A stretch of DNA of 9,742 bases from Asaia bogorensis (GCA_945871455.1 CAMBXJ010000125.1:1-9742), one strand, 5' to 3'; positions 1 to 9,103 are shown, counted from the stretch's first letter. Made by a program: numbers and translations. The notes: generated from the letters alone by a model not told the origin.

Positions 1-1145
1 CGGACGTTCTTCAGAATCTGAGGCAGCGGCTCGAACACACGACAGGCCTCCATCGCGCTGCGACCTTCCTGCACCAGGACGGCCAGCACCTGCAAGGCCG
101 CCAGCAATCCATCCCCGGTGGTCGAGAAATCCGACAGAATGACATGACCAGACTGCTCGCCACCGACATTGATGCCGGATTCGCGCATGCGTTCGCCGAC
201 ATAGCGGTCGCCGACCTTGGTGCGATGCAGTTCCAGGCCGTTGCCGTTCAGAAACCGCTCCAGCCCCAGATTGGACATGACGGTGGCGACAATCCCGCCG
301 CCGGTAAGTTGGCCGCCGGCTTGCCAGGAACGGGCAATCAGGGCGAGAATCTGGTCCCCATCGATCAGTTCCCCGGTGCCGTCGGCGATCAGCAGACGGT
401 CGGCGTCGCCATCCAGCGCGATGCCGATATCGGCGCCATGCTCGACCACCTGGGCGCACAGATATTCCGGCACGGTGGAGCCGCAGCCCTTGTTGATGTT
501 GAACCCGTCCGGCTGCACACCGACGCGGATCAGCGTGGCACCCAATTCCCACAGCACGGCCGGCGCGACGCGATAGGCGGCCCCGTTGGCGCAATCCAGC
601 ACGATCTTCAGGCTGTCGAGCCGCAGCCCACGGGGGAAACAGGCCTTGGCCGCCTCTATATAGCGTCCGCCGGCATCATCCAGTCGGGACGCACGCCCCA
701 GCTGCGCGGGTTCGGCCAGGCGGTGGGAGAAGCTGCTGTCCATGATGGCCTCGATCTCGGCCTCCACGTCGTCGGACAGCTTGTTGCCATCGGGGCCGAA
801 CAGCTTGATCCCGTTGTCTTCGTAGGGGTTGTGGGACGCCGAGATCATCACCCCAAGATCCGCCCGCAAGGACCGGGTGAGCATCGCAACGGCCGGCGTC
901 GGCAACGGTCCCAGCAGGGTCACGTCCATGCCGGCGCCGATGAAGCCGGCGGTGAGAGCGGGCTCGATCATATATCCGGACAGCCTTGTGTCCTTGCCGA
1001 TCACCACCTTGTGGCGATGCGCGCCGCGCGTGAACATCAGCCCCGCGGCCTGGCCGAGCCGCAAGGCCGTGCCGGCGGTCATCGGATCGGAATTTGCCTT
1101 GCCTCTTATGCCGTCCGTACCGAACAGCCGTCGGGTCTTGGTCAT
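1..1145 (-). CDS. glmM: Phosphoglucosamine mutase GlmM, 5' part only (cut by left window edge)
   Basis: GlmM interconverts glucosamine-6-phosphate and glucosamine-1-phosphate in the cytoplasm, on the route to UDP-GlcNAc for peptidoglycan and lipopolysaccharide. The frame opens at an ATG at 1143-1145 and stays open to the window edge, giving 381 residues of a family usually about 445-450 long. It begins [15 protein letters not shown], the typical GlmM start. The phosphoserine loop ISASHNP is at residues 101-107, the metal-binding loop DGDADR at 245-250 and the sugar-binding GGEQSGH at 328-334. These separate GlmM from other phosphohexomutases. The missing part would be the C-terminal phosphate-binding domain. 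The gene lies 59 bp downstream of folP with no visible terminator between, so co-transcription is likely. The Shine-Dalgarno before the start is weak. Identification is very secure. Confidence 0.96.
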   Translation of the reverse strand, partial: MTKTRRLFGTDGIRGKANSDPMTAGTALRLGQAAGLMFTRGAHRHKVVIGKDTRLSGYMIEPALTAGFIGAGMDVTLLGPLPTPAVAMLTRSLRADLGVMISASHNPYEDNGIKLFGPDGNKLSDDVEAEIEAIMDSSFSHRLAEPAQLGRASRLDDAGGRYIEAAKACFPRGLRLDSLKIVLDCANGAAYRVAPAVLWELGATLIRVGVQPDGFNINKGCGSTVPEYLCAQVVEHGADIGIALDGDADRLLIADGTGELIDGDQILALIARSWQAGGQLTGGGIVATVMSNLGLERFLNGNGLELHRTKVGDRYVGERMRESGINVGGEQSGHVILSDFSTTGDGLLAALQVLAVLVQEGRSAMEACRVFEPLPQILKNV

Positions 1146-1204
1146 ACGGTCACCGTCATGCGATGTCAGTAGCTGTAGCGCGGCCAAAGTGTATTGAAAA
1201 TGAG

Positions 1205-2056
1205 TTACATGTTGGTGGCGGACAATTCTCGCCAAACTCGGACCGCCTGTGCGGTTTCTTGAACGTCATGCACGCGCAGGATGGCGGCGCCATGGATAAG
1301 CGCGTGCAACGCTGCGGCCAGCGACCCGCCGAGACGCCGGCCAGCGTCTGGCTCCCCCGACAGCCGGCCGATAAAGGATTTCCGGGAGACCCCGATCACG
1401 ACCGGGTATCCCTGACCCACGAATGCATCCAGGCGCCGCAGCAACGCCACCGATTGTTCCGCGGTCTTGGCAAAGCCGATGCCGGGGTCGATGGCGATGC
1501 AGCCAGGGGCAACCCCCGCGCCAATAACGACGCTGACACGGTCCATCAGTTCGCGCCTGACCTCCGCGACCACATCGTCGTAGCGGGCCAGAGAGACCAT
1601 GGTCTGTGGCGTGCCACGCATATGCATCAGCACCACCGGGCAACGCCGTTCGCTGACCACGCTCCGGGCGTCAGGGTCGAAGGTCAGGGCGGAGACGTCG
1701 TTGACGATTTGGGCACCGGCGTCGAGCGCGGCTGCCATGGTGGCCGCGTTGCGCGTGTCGATGGAAATCCGGATTCCGTGGTCGGCCAGGGCGCGGATGA
1801 CGGGAATGACACGCGCGATTTCGACATCGCATGGAACGGGAGTCGCGTTCGGGCGGGTGCTTTCACCGCCGATATCGACGATATCGGCCCCGGCCGCGAA
1901 CATCGCCAGACCGGCACGGATGGCGGCGTCTTGATCGGCATGCGCGCCGGCATCGCTGAAACTGTCAGGCGTGACGTTCAGGATGCCCATGACGCGTGGG
2001 CGGTCCAGGGTAAGGCCCGCCCACGTTCCAGGTCGCGTTACGGCAGGATTATCCAC
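1205..2056 (-). CDS. folP: Dihydropteroate synthase FolP
   Basis: FolP condenses 6-hydroxymethyl-dihydropterin pyrophosphate with p-aminobenzoate to make dihydropteroate in folate synthesis; it is the sulfonamide target. The 283-residue product has the normal length and carries the family signatures in order: [15 protein letters not shown] at about 23-37, [14 protein letters not shown] at 61-74, SIDTR at 98-102, ND of the substrate site at 119-120, [10 protein letters not shown] at 141-150, DPGIGFAKT at 190-198, VSRKSFIG at 223-230 and the closing RVHDV at 261-265. The start is GTG (2054-2056), supported by a GGAG at 2064-2067 with 7-nt spacing; the next start codons lie too close to the first strand. 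It begins 20 bp after the ftsH stop, so it is very probably in the same transcript. The stop is TAA. Nothing suggests a mobile sul-type resistance allele. Confidence 0.97.
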   Translation of the reverse strand: MDNPAVTRPGTWAGLTLDRPRVMGILNVTPDSFSDAGAHADQDAAIRAGLAMFAAGADIVDIGGESTRPNATPVPCDVEIARVIPVIRALADHGIRISIDTRNAATMAAALDAGAQIVNDVSALTFDPDARSVVSERRCPVVLMHMRGTPQTMVSLARYDDVVAEVRRELMDRVSVVIGAGVAPGCIAIDPGIGFAKTAEQSVALLRRLDAFVGQGYPVVIGVSRKSFIGRLSGEPDAGRRLGGSLAAALHALIHGAAILRVHDVQETAQAVRVWRELSATNM

Positions 2057-2076
2057 CGCTCCGCTCCAGTCCCAGC

Positions 2077-4005
<1,929 letters not shown>

Positions 4006-4138
4006 CTGAATTCGCTCATGTCCATGGACCAGGGTTAGATGCATCCGGCCCGGAAGAAATCGGGAGGGCCGTCCGCGCGTAGGCTCAACATAGGGTGTCG
4101 TTACCCGTCCCGCATCCCCACCCATCTGTCAAACCCGA

Positions 4139-5581
4139 TCAATCATCGTGGGCCGACATGAAGGGAGCACCGGCGGCCGGCCGCGGTGGGCTGAACACCA
4201 GGCGCGGACCGCCCCCCTGCGCGGCGGCAGGATAGAACAGATGCGGGATTTCTACCAGATAATTGACATCCCGGCTCCTTTTGGGGCCATTTCGGCCGTC
4301 CCCAGCATCCCCGATCACGCGGATGGCCGGCAGGGTGCGCAGCACCGTTGCGGGCAATCCGGAATTCTTGCGAAATCGCGCCGCATCGTCGCCCAAGGCG
4401 CCCAGGACCATCTGATCCGTCAATCCATCCCCCCGCACGATCCGAAACCGACCGTCCCATACCGTCCCTTGCACCGCGCTTACAGGCGCGCCGATCGCGG
4501 CATACTCCCGCACCATCAGGAATCCATCGCCCAGCCGCCCCGCCGGCACCAACTGAACCCCGGCCACCGTCGCGGGACGTGGCGCCCTGGCCAACGCGGC
4601 GATCCGCTCCGAGCGGCCTGGGTAATCTCGACCGCCAATCGCCTGGACGAGCGCCGCGAAGGCGGCGACGGACAACGGCCCGGGGGACAAAATCGCAAAC
4701 CCTTCCGGACGGATGGTGGTCCGGCACGCCAGTTCCTGGGCGACCGCGCGATCCTCCGCCGCCCTGGCTTGCCCGGCGGCATGCGTGGCCGCCAGGATTG
4801 CGACCGTGGCCGGGTCGGCAGCCTCCGACCGCAACAGCCGCAATCGTGCCCGCAGCGCGTGGCGGTCGCGATTGGATGGGTCCTCGACCCAGGGCAGGCC
4901 CAGGGCCGTCAGCATGTGGCGCAAGCAAGCGGGCGGGATCGTCAGCAGGGGCCGCAAGACCCGGACCCGATCGGTTTCGACCAGGGCCGCCATGGCGGTC
5001 AGGCCGCGCGATTGGCTGCCGCCCAGCACGCGGATCATCACGGTCTCCACCTGGTCTTCGGCATGATGACCCAGCAGAAGATGGAGCAGTCCTTCCGCGG
5101 CGCAGGCGGCAAAAAGGGCATGGTATCGCGCATCTCGTGCCCGTTCCGCCATGGCACTGCCGCGCCGGAGGTCCCGCAAACCCAGCAGGCGTGCCGGGAT
5201 ACGCTGCCCGGCCAGACGCTCCAGCGTTAGCGCCGCTTCGGCCGCCGATTCCGGGCGGAGACCGTGATCGACGACCATTGCCAGAACTGTCCCGCCGCGA
5301 TCCGTAACCCAGTCCCGCGCCAGAACCGCCAGCGCCAGACTATCGGCCCCGCCCGAAACCGCGACCGCCAGCCGTGGCGAGACTTCCCACGGCCCAAGGC
5401 GTTCCATCGCGGCCGCAAACCGGGTCGGAAGGGTGTCACGGCAACGACCCGAACCATTGGCCGATCGCCTCTCGCCTTCGTCATTGCCGGGCTTGGTCCG
5501 CAAACCCGCCACCTGACGTTGCAGCGCGGGTTGCCGGGTCAAGCCCGGCAATGACGGTGAGGGGAGCGGTGCATCGGTCAA
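4139..5581 (-). CDS. tilS: tRNA(Ile)-lysidine synthetase TilS, uncertain N-terminus
   Basis: TilS uses ATP and lysine to convert C34 of the CAU-anticodon tRNA-Ile to lysidine, so the tRNA reads AUA and is charged with isoleucine. In the 480-residue maximal frame, the ATP-pyrophosphatase loop SGGADS is at 76-81, VDHGLR at 104-109, GHHAEDQVET at 171-180 and WVEDPSNRD at 231-239. The C-terminal half is the less conserved tRNA-binding part. The start is the problem. The frame opens at a TTG (5579-5581) with AGGA only 3 nt upstream, and its first 40 or so codons read through a palindromic dispersed repeat. A GTG (5512) and an ATG (5407, at MERLGPWEV) are also in frame, without a visible Shine-Dalgarno. 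Residues FAAAMERLGP just before the core look native, so translation probably starts upstream of 5407. Function is secure; the start is not. Confidence 0.93.
   Translation of the reverse strand: MTDAPLPSPSLPGLTRQPALQRQVAGLRTKPGNDEGERRSANGSGRCRDTLPTRFAAAMERLGPWEVSPRLAVAVSGGADSLALAVLARDWVTDRGGTVLAMVVDHGLRPESAAEAALTLERLAGQRIPARLLGLRDLRRGSAMAERARDARYHALFAACAAEGLLHLLLGHHAEDQVETVMIRVLGGSQSRGLTAMAALVETDRVRVLRPLLTIPPACLRHMLTALGLPWVEDPSNRDRHALRARLRLLRSEAADPATVAILAATHAAGQARAAEDRAVAQELACRTTIRPEGFAILSPGPLSVAAFAALVQAIGGRDYPGRSERIAALARAPRPATVAGVQLVPAGRLGDGFLMVREYAAIGAPVSAVQGTVWDGRFRIVRGDGLTDQMVLGALGDDAARFRKNSGLPATVLRTLPAIRVIGDAGDGRNGPKRSRDVNYLVEIPHLFYPAAAQGGGPRLVFSPPRPAAGAPFMSAHDD
5479..5556. repeat. REP-like inverted repeat overlapping the tilS 5' end
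   Basis: Arms at 5479-5509 and 5526-5556 are inverted copies, 27 of 31 positions matching, around a 16-nt loop. The right arm contains its own perfect hairpin, TTGCCGGG/CCCGGCAA with a 5-nt loop (5531-5551); the matching hairpin in the left arm is degenerate. Two small hairpins in inverted orientation resemble a REP doublet. The core CATTGCCGGGCTTGACCCGG is, from memory, a very common dispersed repeat in alphaproteobacterial genomes. It has no coding capacity of its own, but the tilS frame passes through it. Copy number in this genome cannot be judged from the window. Confidence 0.8.
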
Positions 5582-5608
5582 TGGTCCTGGCCGCTGGTAT
5601 CACTGATG

Positions 5609-5673
5609 TCCCGACCGGCAGGTCCAAACCGGCATGTCCAAACCGGCATGTCCAAACCGGCATGTCCAAGCCG
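5609..5673. repeat. 14-bp tandem repeat between cpoB and tilS
   Basis: Three perfect tandem copies of TCCAAACCGGCATG occupy 5623-5636, 5637-5650 and 5651-5664. A degenerate copy precedes them (5609-5622, 11 of 14 matching) and a partial one follows (from 5665). The unit is not a multiple of three, and the tract lies in non-coding sequence just after the cpoB stop. It looks like a minisatellite that could vary in copy number by slippage. No hairpin or protein motif explains it. Confidence 0.85.
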
Positions 5674-5686
5674 AACCCGCCGGACA

Positions 5687-6586
5687 CTATCGGCAGCCGG
5701 CGCGCTGTCCGGACGCCGCGATCGCGTCGCGCAGGTCGTTCCGAGGCTGCGGGAATTCCGTACGCAACCGGTTCAACGTGTCGCAGGCCGCCTTCTTCTC
5801 GTTGATCGCGGCGAGCGAATTGGCCAGGCCCAGCAGCGCGTCCTGCGCATAGGCCCCCTTGCGGGACCTGTTATAGGCATCGTCGTAGGCGATCGCCGCC
5901 TGTGGATATTGCCGCTGCCCGGACAGCGCCTGGGCGAGCAGAATCTGCCCGTCATAGGCGCGCGGGGAAGCCCGATTCGCCAGCACCTCCCGTGCCGTCT
6001 GTTCCGCCGTCGCGTAATCGCGACGGGCGAGCGCGGCATTACCCTGCTGCAAGGCGATCTCTGGCGTGCGCACCCGGGGTGCCGTCGCCGCCGGACCTGG
6101 TTGCGGTGCGGCGGACGGGGACGGCACGGCCAGGGGCACCGGCGCGGGGCCGCTGCTTGCGGGAGGCCGCGTCGCCGGGCCGGGCGCCGACCCTCCGGAC
6201 GGCGGGTTGCCCATCTGAAACGCCAGATCGTCGATCCGCTTGCCCAGTTCCGCGCTTTGGCGCTGCGACTGGTACTGCGATTCGTCCACCCGCCCGCGCA
6301 ACTGGCGCACCTGCTCTTCCAGCGAATCCACCCGGGTCAGCAATTGCGCGATCATGTCGTTGCTGGAGGCGGAGGACGAGAAGGTCCGTCCACCGGATGC
6401 CGCCCCGCCGCCGCCGCGTGCCACCTGATCCCTGAGTACCTGCATTTCCTGGCGCAACTGATAAAGCTGGTTCTGCAGCGCGATGGCCTCCCGGCTGTCG
6501 ACCTGGGCGCTGGCGTTCGTCGGAAGCTGCGCGATCGCCAGCAGGGCAACAGCCAGAACCACCGGGATGGGGACGAATGATCGCAT
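5687..6586 (-). CDS. cpoB: Cell division coordinator CpoB (YbgF), Tol-Pal partner
   Basis: CpoB is a periplasmic protein that, in E. coli, links Tol-Pal driven outer-membrane constriction to PBP1B peptidoglycan synthesis at the septum. The 299-residue product has a Sec signal peptide (residues 1-27, ending NASA before QVDS), a predicted coiled-coil N-domain (about 31-57 and 77-123, rich in Gln/Leu/Arg heptads) and a long Pro/Ala/Gly linker (128-172). The C-terminal TPR domain (about 175-290) shows pairs such as QGNAALARRDYATAEQ and LLGLANSLAAINEKKAA. This is the CpoB layout. The start at 6584-6586 is fixed by an AGGAG seven bases upstream; a start at 6616 would place the signal peptide too far in. 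It sits downstream of pal, the usual place, but a 327-bp gap and a candidate terminator separate them, so it may have its own promoter. Confidence 0.93.
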   Translation of the reverse strand: MRSFVPIPVVLAVALLAIAQLPTNASAQVDSREAIALQNQLYQLRQEMQVLRDQVARGGGGAASGGRTFSSSASSNDMIAQLLTRVDSLEEQVRQLRGRVDESQYQSQRQSAELGKRIDDLAFQMGNPPSGGSAPGPATRPPASSGPAPVPLAVPSPSAAPQPGPAATAPRVRTPEIALQQGNAALARRDYATAEQTAREVLANRASPRAYDGQILLAQALSGQRQYPQAAIAYDDAYNRSRKGAYAQDALLGLANSLAAINEKKAACDTLNRLRTEFPQPRNDLRDAIAASGQRAGCR

Positions 6587-6593
6587 GCGGCGT

Positions 6594-6598
6594 CTCCT
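6594..6598 (-). promoter_or_regulatory. Ribosome binding site of cpoB
   Basis: On the minus strand, AGGAG lies 7 nt upstream of the ATG at 6584-6586. It is a near-perfect Shine-Dalgarno and picks this start over the longer frame beginning at 6616. Confidence 0.75.
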
Positions 6599-6646
6599 GC
6601 TTGGGCTGCCAGTCACGTTACTTCACGGCGTTGGGTTGCAAGGCGA

Positions 6647-6675
6647 GCGGCTTTGGGGCGGGCGGCTTTGGGGCG
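6647..6675. repeat. Duplicated G-rich 14-mer upstream of cpoB
   Basis: GCGGCTTTGGGGCG occurs at 6647-6660 and again at 6662-6675, a 15-bp period. It lies about 60-90 bp upstream of the cpoB start. The G runs are on the plus strand, the template strand for cpoB. It is only two copies and may be a simple slippage duplication. Confidence 0.7.
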
Positions 6676-6808
6676 TTCGACCCGGCGCCTTTCGCCCCGG
6701 TGGGACGCGGACAGGCTGGTTTCACCACGGGGCAAGCCACGACTCGAAACAGGGCACGCCCCGTCGAGACATGCCAGCGGACCGCGGCGATCTCAAGGCG
6801 CGGACGTG

Positions 6809-6841
6809 AAAAAACCGGCAACCATCCGGCCGCCGGCTTTT
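6809..6841 (-). terminator. Candidate Rho-independent terminator after pal
   Basis: On the minus strand, CCGGC (6832-6836) pairs with GCCGG (6815-6819) and is followed at once by six T residues (6809-6814). Upstream A residues (6838-6841) can pair with part of the T run and lengthen the stem. The loop of about 12 nt is long and the core stem is only 5 bp, so efficiency is uncertain. It lies about 70-105 bp past the pal stop and would end the Tol-Pal transcript before cpoB. Confidence 0.5.
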
Positions 6842-6877
6842 GCGTCAAGCAGCCAATGGCCCGCGGCCCAAGGGGCT

Positions 6878-6905
6878 AGGGACCAAGGACCAGGGACCAG
6901 GGACC
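6878..6905. repeat. 7-bp tandem repeat next to the pal stop codon
   Basis: Four consecutive 7-mers at 6878, 6885, 6892 and 6899 read AGGGACC, AAGGACC, AGGGACC and AGGGACC. The tract ends 8 bp short of the pal stop codon (6914-6916), on its 3' side. It is non-coding and looks like a microsatellite-type tract; no binding site is recognised. Confidence 0.8.
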
Positions 6906-6913
6906 AATCGGGA

Positions 6914-7390
6914 CTAGCGGACCGAGGTGATCGCGTTGCGGTTCTGCGCCCAGGCCTGCTCATCGGACCCCAGCGCGGTTGGGCGATCCTTGCCATAGCT
7001 GATGGTGGCCATGCGGGCAGCCGCGACGCCCTTCGCCCGCAGATAGCTGGCCGCGGCGTTCGCGCGCCGTTGGCCCAGCGCGAGGTTGTATTCGGTGGTA
7101 CCGCGTTCATCGCAGTTCCCGGCGACCTGAACATTGACCGTCGGATACTTCGCCAGCCAATCCGCCTGCCGATCCAGGGTCCCACGGCTGTCTGTCGTTA
7201 CAGTCGCGATATTGAACCCGTAGAAGATCCGGTCGCCCACATTGGCAACGAGGTCTTCCTGGCTGCCCGGCGAAGGGCCCGCCGATGTCAACCCGGTGCC
7301 GGTCGCGGACTGCTCTTCCTTGGTGGCGCACGCCGCCAATAGGGCGACGGCTGCGAGGGCGCCGATGATTCGTGTATTCATGGGTCTCAT
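6914..7390 (-). CDS. pal: Peptidoglycan-associated lipoprotein Pal
   Basis: Pal is an outer-membrane lipoprotein whose OmpA-like domain binds the diaminopimelate of peptidoglycan; TolB and Pal exchange under control of TolA/TolQR. The 158-residue product has a type II signal peptide with lipobox LAAC (Cys21), a short Ser/Thr/Gly linker to about 47 and an OmpA-like domain. That domain contains the binding motif GNCDERGTTEYNLALGQRRA (91-110) and a closing NR (150-151). Ala follows the lipid-bearing Cys, so no Asp retention signal is present, which fits outer-membrane sorting. Two ATGs three codons apart could start it: 7390 has AGGG about 4 nt upstream, while 7381 gives a shorter n-region with only a GAG nearby; I chose 7390. 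A candidate promoter lies about 90-120 bp upstream, so pal may be made partly independently of tolB. The stop is TAG. Confidence 0.96.
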   Translation of the reverse strand: MRPMNTRIIGALAAVALLAACATKEEQSATGTGLTSAGPSPGSQEDLVANVGDRIFYGFNIATVTTDSRGTLDRQADWLAKYPTVNVQVAGNCDERGTTEYNLALGQRRANAAASYLRAKGVAAARMATISYGKDRPTALGSDEQAWAQNRNAITSVR

Positions 7391-7480
7391 TCGTCCCTGT
7401 TAGAAGATGCGATCCGCAAGCGAAGCGGTGGGTCGGACATGGATGCGAAAGCCGTCGGTACCCACGTCGGTCTACAACGG

Positions 7481-7509
7481 AAGTAGCTTGTCGGGCGCTC
7501 TAAGGTCAA
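7481..7509 (-). promoter_or_regulatory. Candidate sigma-70-type promoter for pal
   Basis: On the minus strand, CTTGACC gives a good -35 (TTGACC, 7504-7509). A 17-bp spacer is followed by CTACTT (7481-7486), preceded by G. GCTACTTC resembles the GCTANAWC form of alphaproteobacterial housekeeping -10 elements with one mismatch. It lies in the 254-bp tolB-pal gap, leaving an untranslated leader of roughly 80 nt. The -35 is convincing; the -10 is only fair. Confidence 0.45.
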
Positions 7510-7644
7510 GATTTTACGCCCGGAGTCGGGGGCAATCGCCCGAATTTCGCACCGCTCCGTAGCGGCCGCGCTCACACATTTCGGAACCGGACACCCGCCG
7601 GAGAAATGGACGAATACGGCGGGCTCCGTTCCGCCCCCCGAATC

Positions 7645-9036
7645 TCATGTCCCCAACGGCGACCACGCCGGATCGGACGCGTCCGTCGGCGTCTGCACGG
7701 CACGTTCGTTGAAGCCTGTGATGTCGACCGAAACCAGTCGAGACGAAAAGCCGCTGCCGCGCGCATCCCGCGACTGGCTCTCTTTCCAGAACATGATGAC
7801 CCGGCCATTGGGCGCGAAGGTCGGTCCCTCGACCAGCCAGCTTTCCGACAGGATGCGCTCACCCGAACCGTCCGGACGCATCACGCCGATTGCGAAACCG
7901 CTGCCGCCATAGCGGGTGAAGGCGATCAGGTCGCCACGCGGTGACCACACAGGTGTCGCGTAACGACCGGACCCGAAGCTGATCCGCTTCGCCCCACCGC
8001 CGCCCGCGCCCATCACATAGATTTGCTGATCGCCGCCCCGGTCGGACGCGAACGCGATCTGCGATCCGTCCGGGCTGAAACACGGACTGACATCGATCGA
8101 CCCCGAACTGGTCAACTGACGCGCACCGCCTCCGCCAACACCCACCGCAACGATATCGGACCCGCCGCCATTCGCGACCGCCATCACCACGCTGCCGCCA
8201 TCGGGGGCGAAGCGGGGGGCGAACGTCATCCCGGAAAACTCACCAAGGACCGTCTGTCTGCCGCTGCCCAGGTTGAACAGGTAAACCCGTGGGCGGTTGT
8301 TCGCGTAACTCATGAACGCGATTTCGTCGCGGGACGGATGGAAACGCGGGGTCAGCACCAGCCAGGACCCGTCGGTCAGGAACCGGTTGTTCTCGCTGTC
8401 CTGATCCATGATCGCCAGGCGCTTGGTGCGCCGGTCCTTGGGGCCGGTCGAGGAGATATAGACGACGCGCGTGTCGAAATAGCCTTTTTCCCCCAGCAGC
8501 CGCTCATAGATCACATCCGCCATGATATGGGCGATACGGCGCCAGTTCGCATGCGTGGTGGTATAGGCAGTGCCCTGGATCTGGGTCTGCGGCAGAATAT
8601 CCCACAGGCGGAATTCGACCCGGACATTGCCGCCGCCCTGGGCTTCCACCCGGCCGGTCACCAGCGCCTGCGCACCGGTCACGCGCCAGTTCTGGAAATT
8701 CGGCGCTCCACTGCCGGTGGGGCCGGCTTGCACAAAGCTTCCGGGCGCGATCGTACGGAACAGCCCGCTGCGAGCCAGGTCGTTGCTGATGACACCGGCA
8801 ATATCGCGGCCGAGCTGGGCGGATGCACCGTCTGTCCCCCCAAGCTCCGGAATCGCAATAGGAATCGGCTCCGCCCGTGCTCGGCTGACATCGATCACCG
8901 CCGACTGGGCACCGCCGCCCGCGGGAGGCAGCGCCTGGGCATGAACCGCGATCGGCGCGGCCAGCAACGCGGCCGAACTGGCGGCGCTGACGATCAGGTC
9001 GCGGCGGCGAAGGACAGGGTTCGGGATGTGGATCAT
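7645..9036 (-). CDS. tolB: Tol-Pal system beta-propeller protein TolB
   Basis: TolB is the periplasmic protein that binds Pal and is released from it by TolA during cell division. The 463-residue product (E. coli 430) has a signal peptide with three Arg at 10-12 and a hydrophobic stretch at about 14-30, with likely cleavage near VHA (31-33). The N-terminal alpha/beta domain spans about 46-180. A six-bladed propeller follows, shown by repeated blade motifs: TPRFHPSRDEIAF (229-241), APRFAPDGGSVV, SPCFSPDGSQIAFASDRGG (317-335), TPVWSPRGDLIAFT (361-374) and GPTFAPNGRVIMF. The ATG start is preceded by the purine-rich GGGAAGAGAG. The Arg cluster RRRDLI resembles a twin-arginine signal. The upstream gap to tolA is 277 bp and contains a REP-like palindrome; the downstream gap to pal is 254 bp. 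Identification is secure. Confidence 0.97.
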   Translation of the reverse strand: MIHIPNPVLRRRDLIVSAASSAALLAAPIAVHAQALPPAGGGAQSAVIDVSRARAEPIPIAIPELGGTDGASAQLGRDIAGVISNDLARSGLFRTIAPGSFVQAGPTGSGAPNFQNWRVTGAQALVTGRVEAQGGGNVRVEFRLWDILPQTQIQGTAYTTTHANWRRIAHIMADVIYERLLGEKGYFDTRVVYISSTGPKDRRTKRLAIMDQDSENNRFLTDGSWLVLTPRFHPSRDEIAFMSYANNRPRVYLFNLGSGRQTVLGEFSGMTFAPRFAPDGGSVVMAVANGGGSDIVAVGVGGGGARQLTSSGSIDVSPCFSPDGSQIAFASDRGGDQQIYVMGAGGGGAKRISFGSGRYATPVWSPRGDLIAFTRYGGSGFAIGVMRPDGSGERILSESWLVEGPTFAPNGRVIMFWKESQSRDARGSGFSSRLVSVDITGFNERAVQTPTDASDPAWSPLGT

Positions 9037-9066
9037 GGCGCTCTCTTCCCCGATTGATCATACGGA

Positions 9067-9091
9067 TGCAACCGAACTCGTATTGGTTGCA
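9067..9091. promoter_or_regulatory. Perfect 7-bp inverted repeat upstream of tolB
   Basis: TGCAACC (9067-9073) and GGTTGCA (9085-9091) form a perfect inverted repeat around an 11-nt spacer, 31-55 bp upstream of the tolB start. On the minus strand a TATGAT (9057-9062) lies just downstream of it and could be a -10 element, but I see no matching -35. The repeat could be an operator for a dimeric regulator, a leader hairpin, or chance. Confidence 0.35.
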
Positions 9092-9103
9092 CAATATTGC
9101 GGA

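Larger units (their letters stand above)
6587..6913. other. Non-coding gap between pal and cpoB
   Basis: These 327 bp hold no supported gene. From the pal side they contain a 7-bp tandem repeat directly after the pal stop, a candidate intrinsic terminator near 6809-6841, a stretch without recognisable motifs, a duplicated G-rich 14-mer at 6647-6675, and the cpoB ribosome binding site. A TTG-initiated frame of 76 codons (6618-6848, minus) ends 31 bp before cpoB. It lacks a Shine-Dalgarno and family features, so I do not call it. No clear -35/-10 pair for cpoB was found by eye. Confidence 0.6.

Noticed and set aside
1144..1161. Five-codon mini-frame (ATG ACG GTG ACC GTA TGA) overlapping the glmM start, as a leader peptide
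   Set aside because: Too short to test, with no Shine-Dalgarno and no attenuator structure; probably chance.
144..1172. Long plus-strand open frame (342 codons) opposite glmM
   Set aside because: It is antisense to a clearly conserved GlmM frame. High GC makes such frames common, and it shows no family motifs.
1205..2056. FolP as an acquired sulfonamide-resistance (sul-type) enzyme
   Set aside because: It sits in the standard chromosomal context with canonical FolP motifs and no mobile elements around it.
4006..4125. Upstream extension of FtsH by 40 residues
   Set aside because: FtsH normally begins a few residues before its first membrane helix. The extension is Arg/Pro/Gly-rich and spans ordinary intergenic sequence.
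4127..4132. Perfect TTGACA on the minus strand in the tilS-ftsH gap as an ftsH promoter
   Set aside because: No -10 element at 15-19 bp spacing. A CCTATGT further down resembles a heat-shock -10 but has no CTTG partner.
5481..5687. 68-codon minus-strand frame between cpoB and tilS
   Set aside because: It reads the 14-bp tandem repeat and the palindrome (VIAGLDPATR is a common repeat translation); not a gene.
6618..6848. 76-codon TTG-started minus-strand frame between pal and cpoB
   Set aside because: No Shine-Dalgarno and no family features. It includes the duplicated G-rich 14-mer, read as PKP repeats, and crosses the candidate terminator.
8023..9057. Plus-strand open frame of 344 codons opposite tolB
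   Set aside because: Shadow of TolB, low complexity in Arg/His/Gly, and no recognisable domain.
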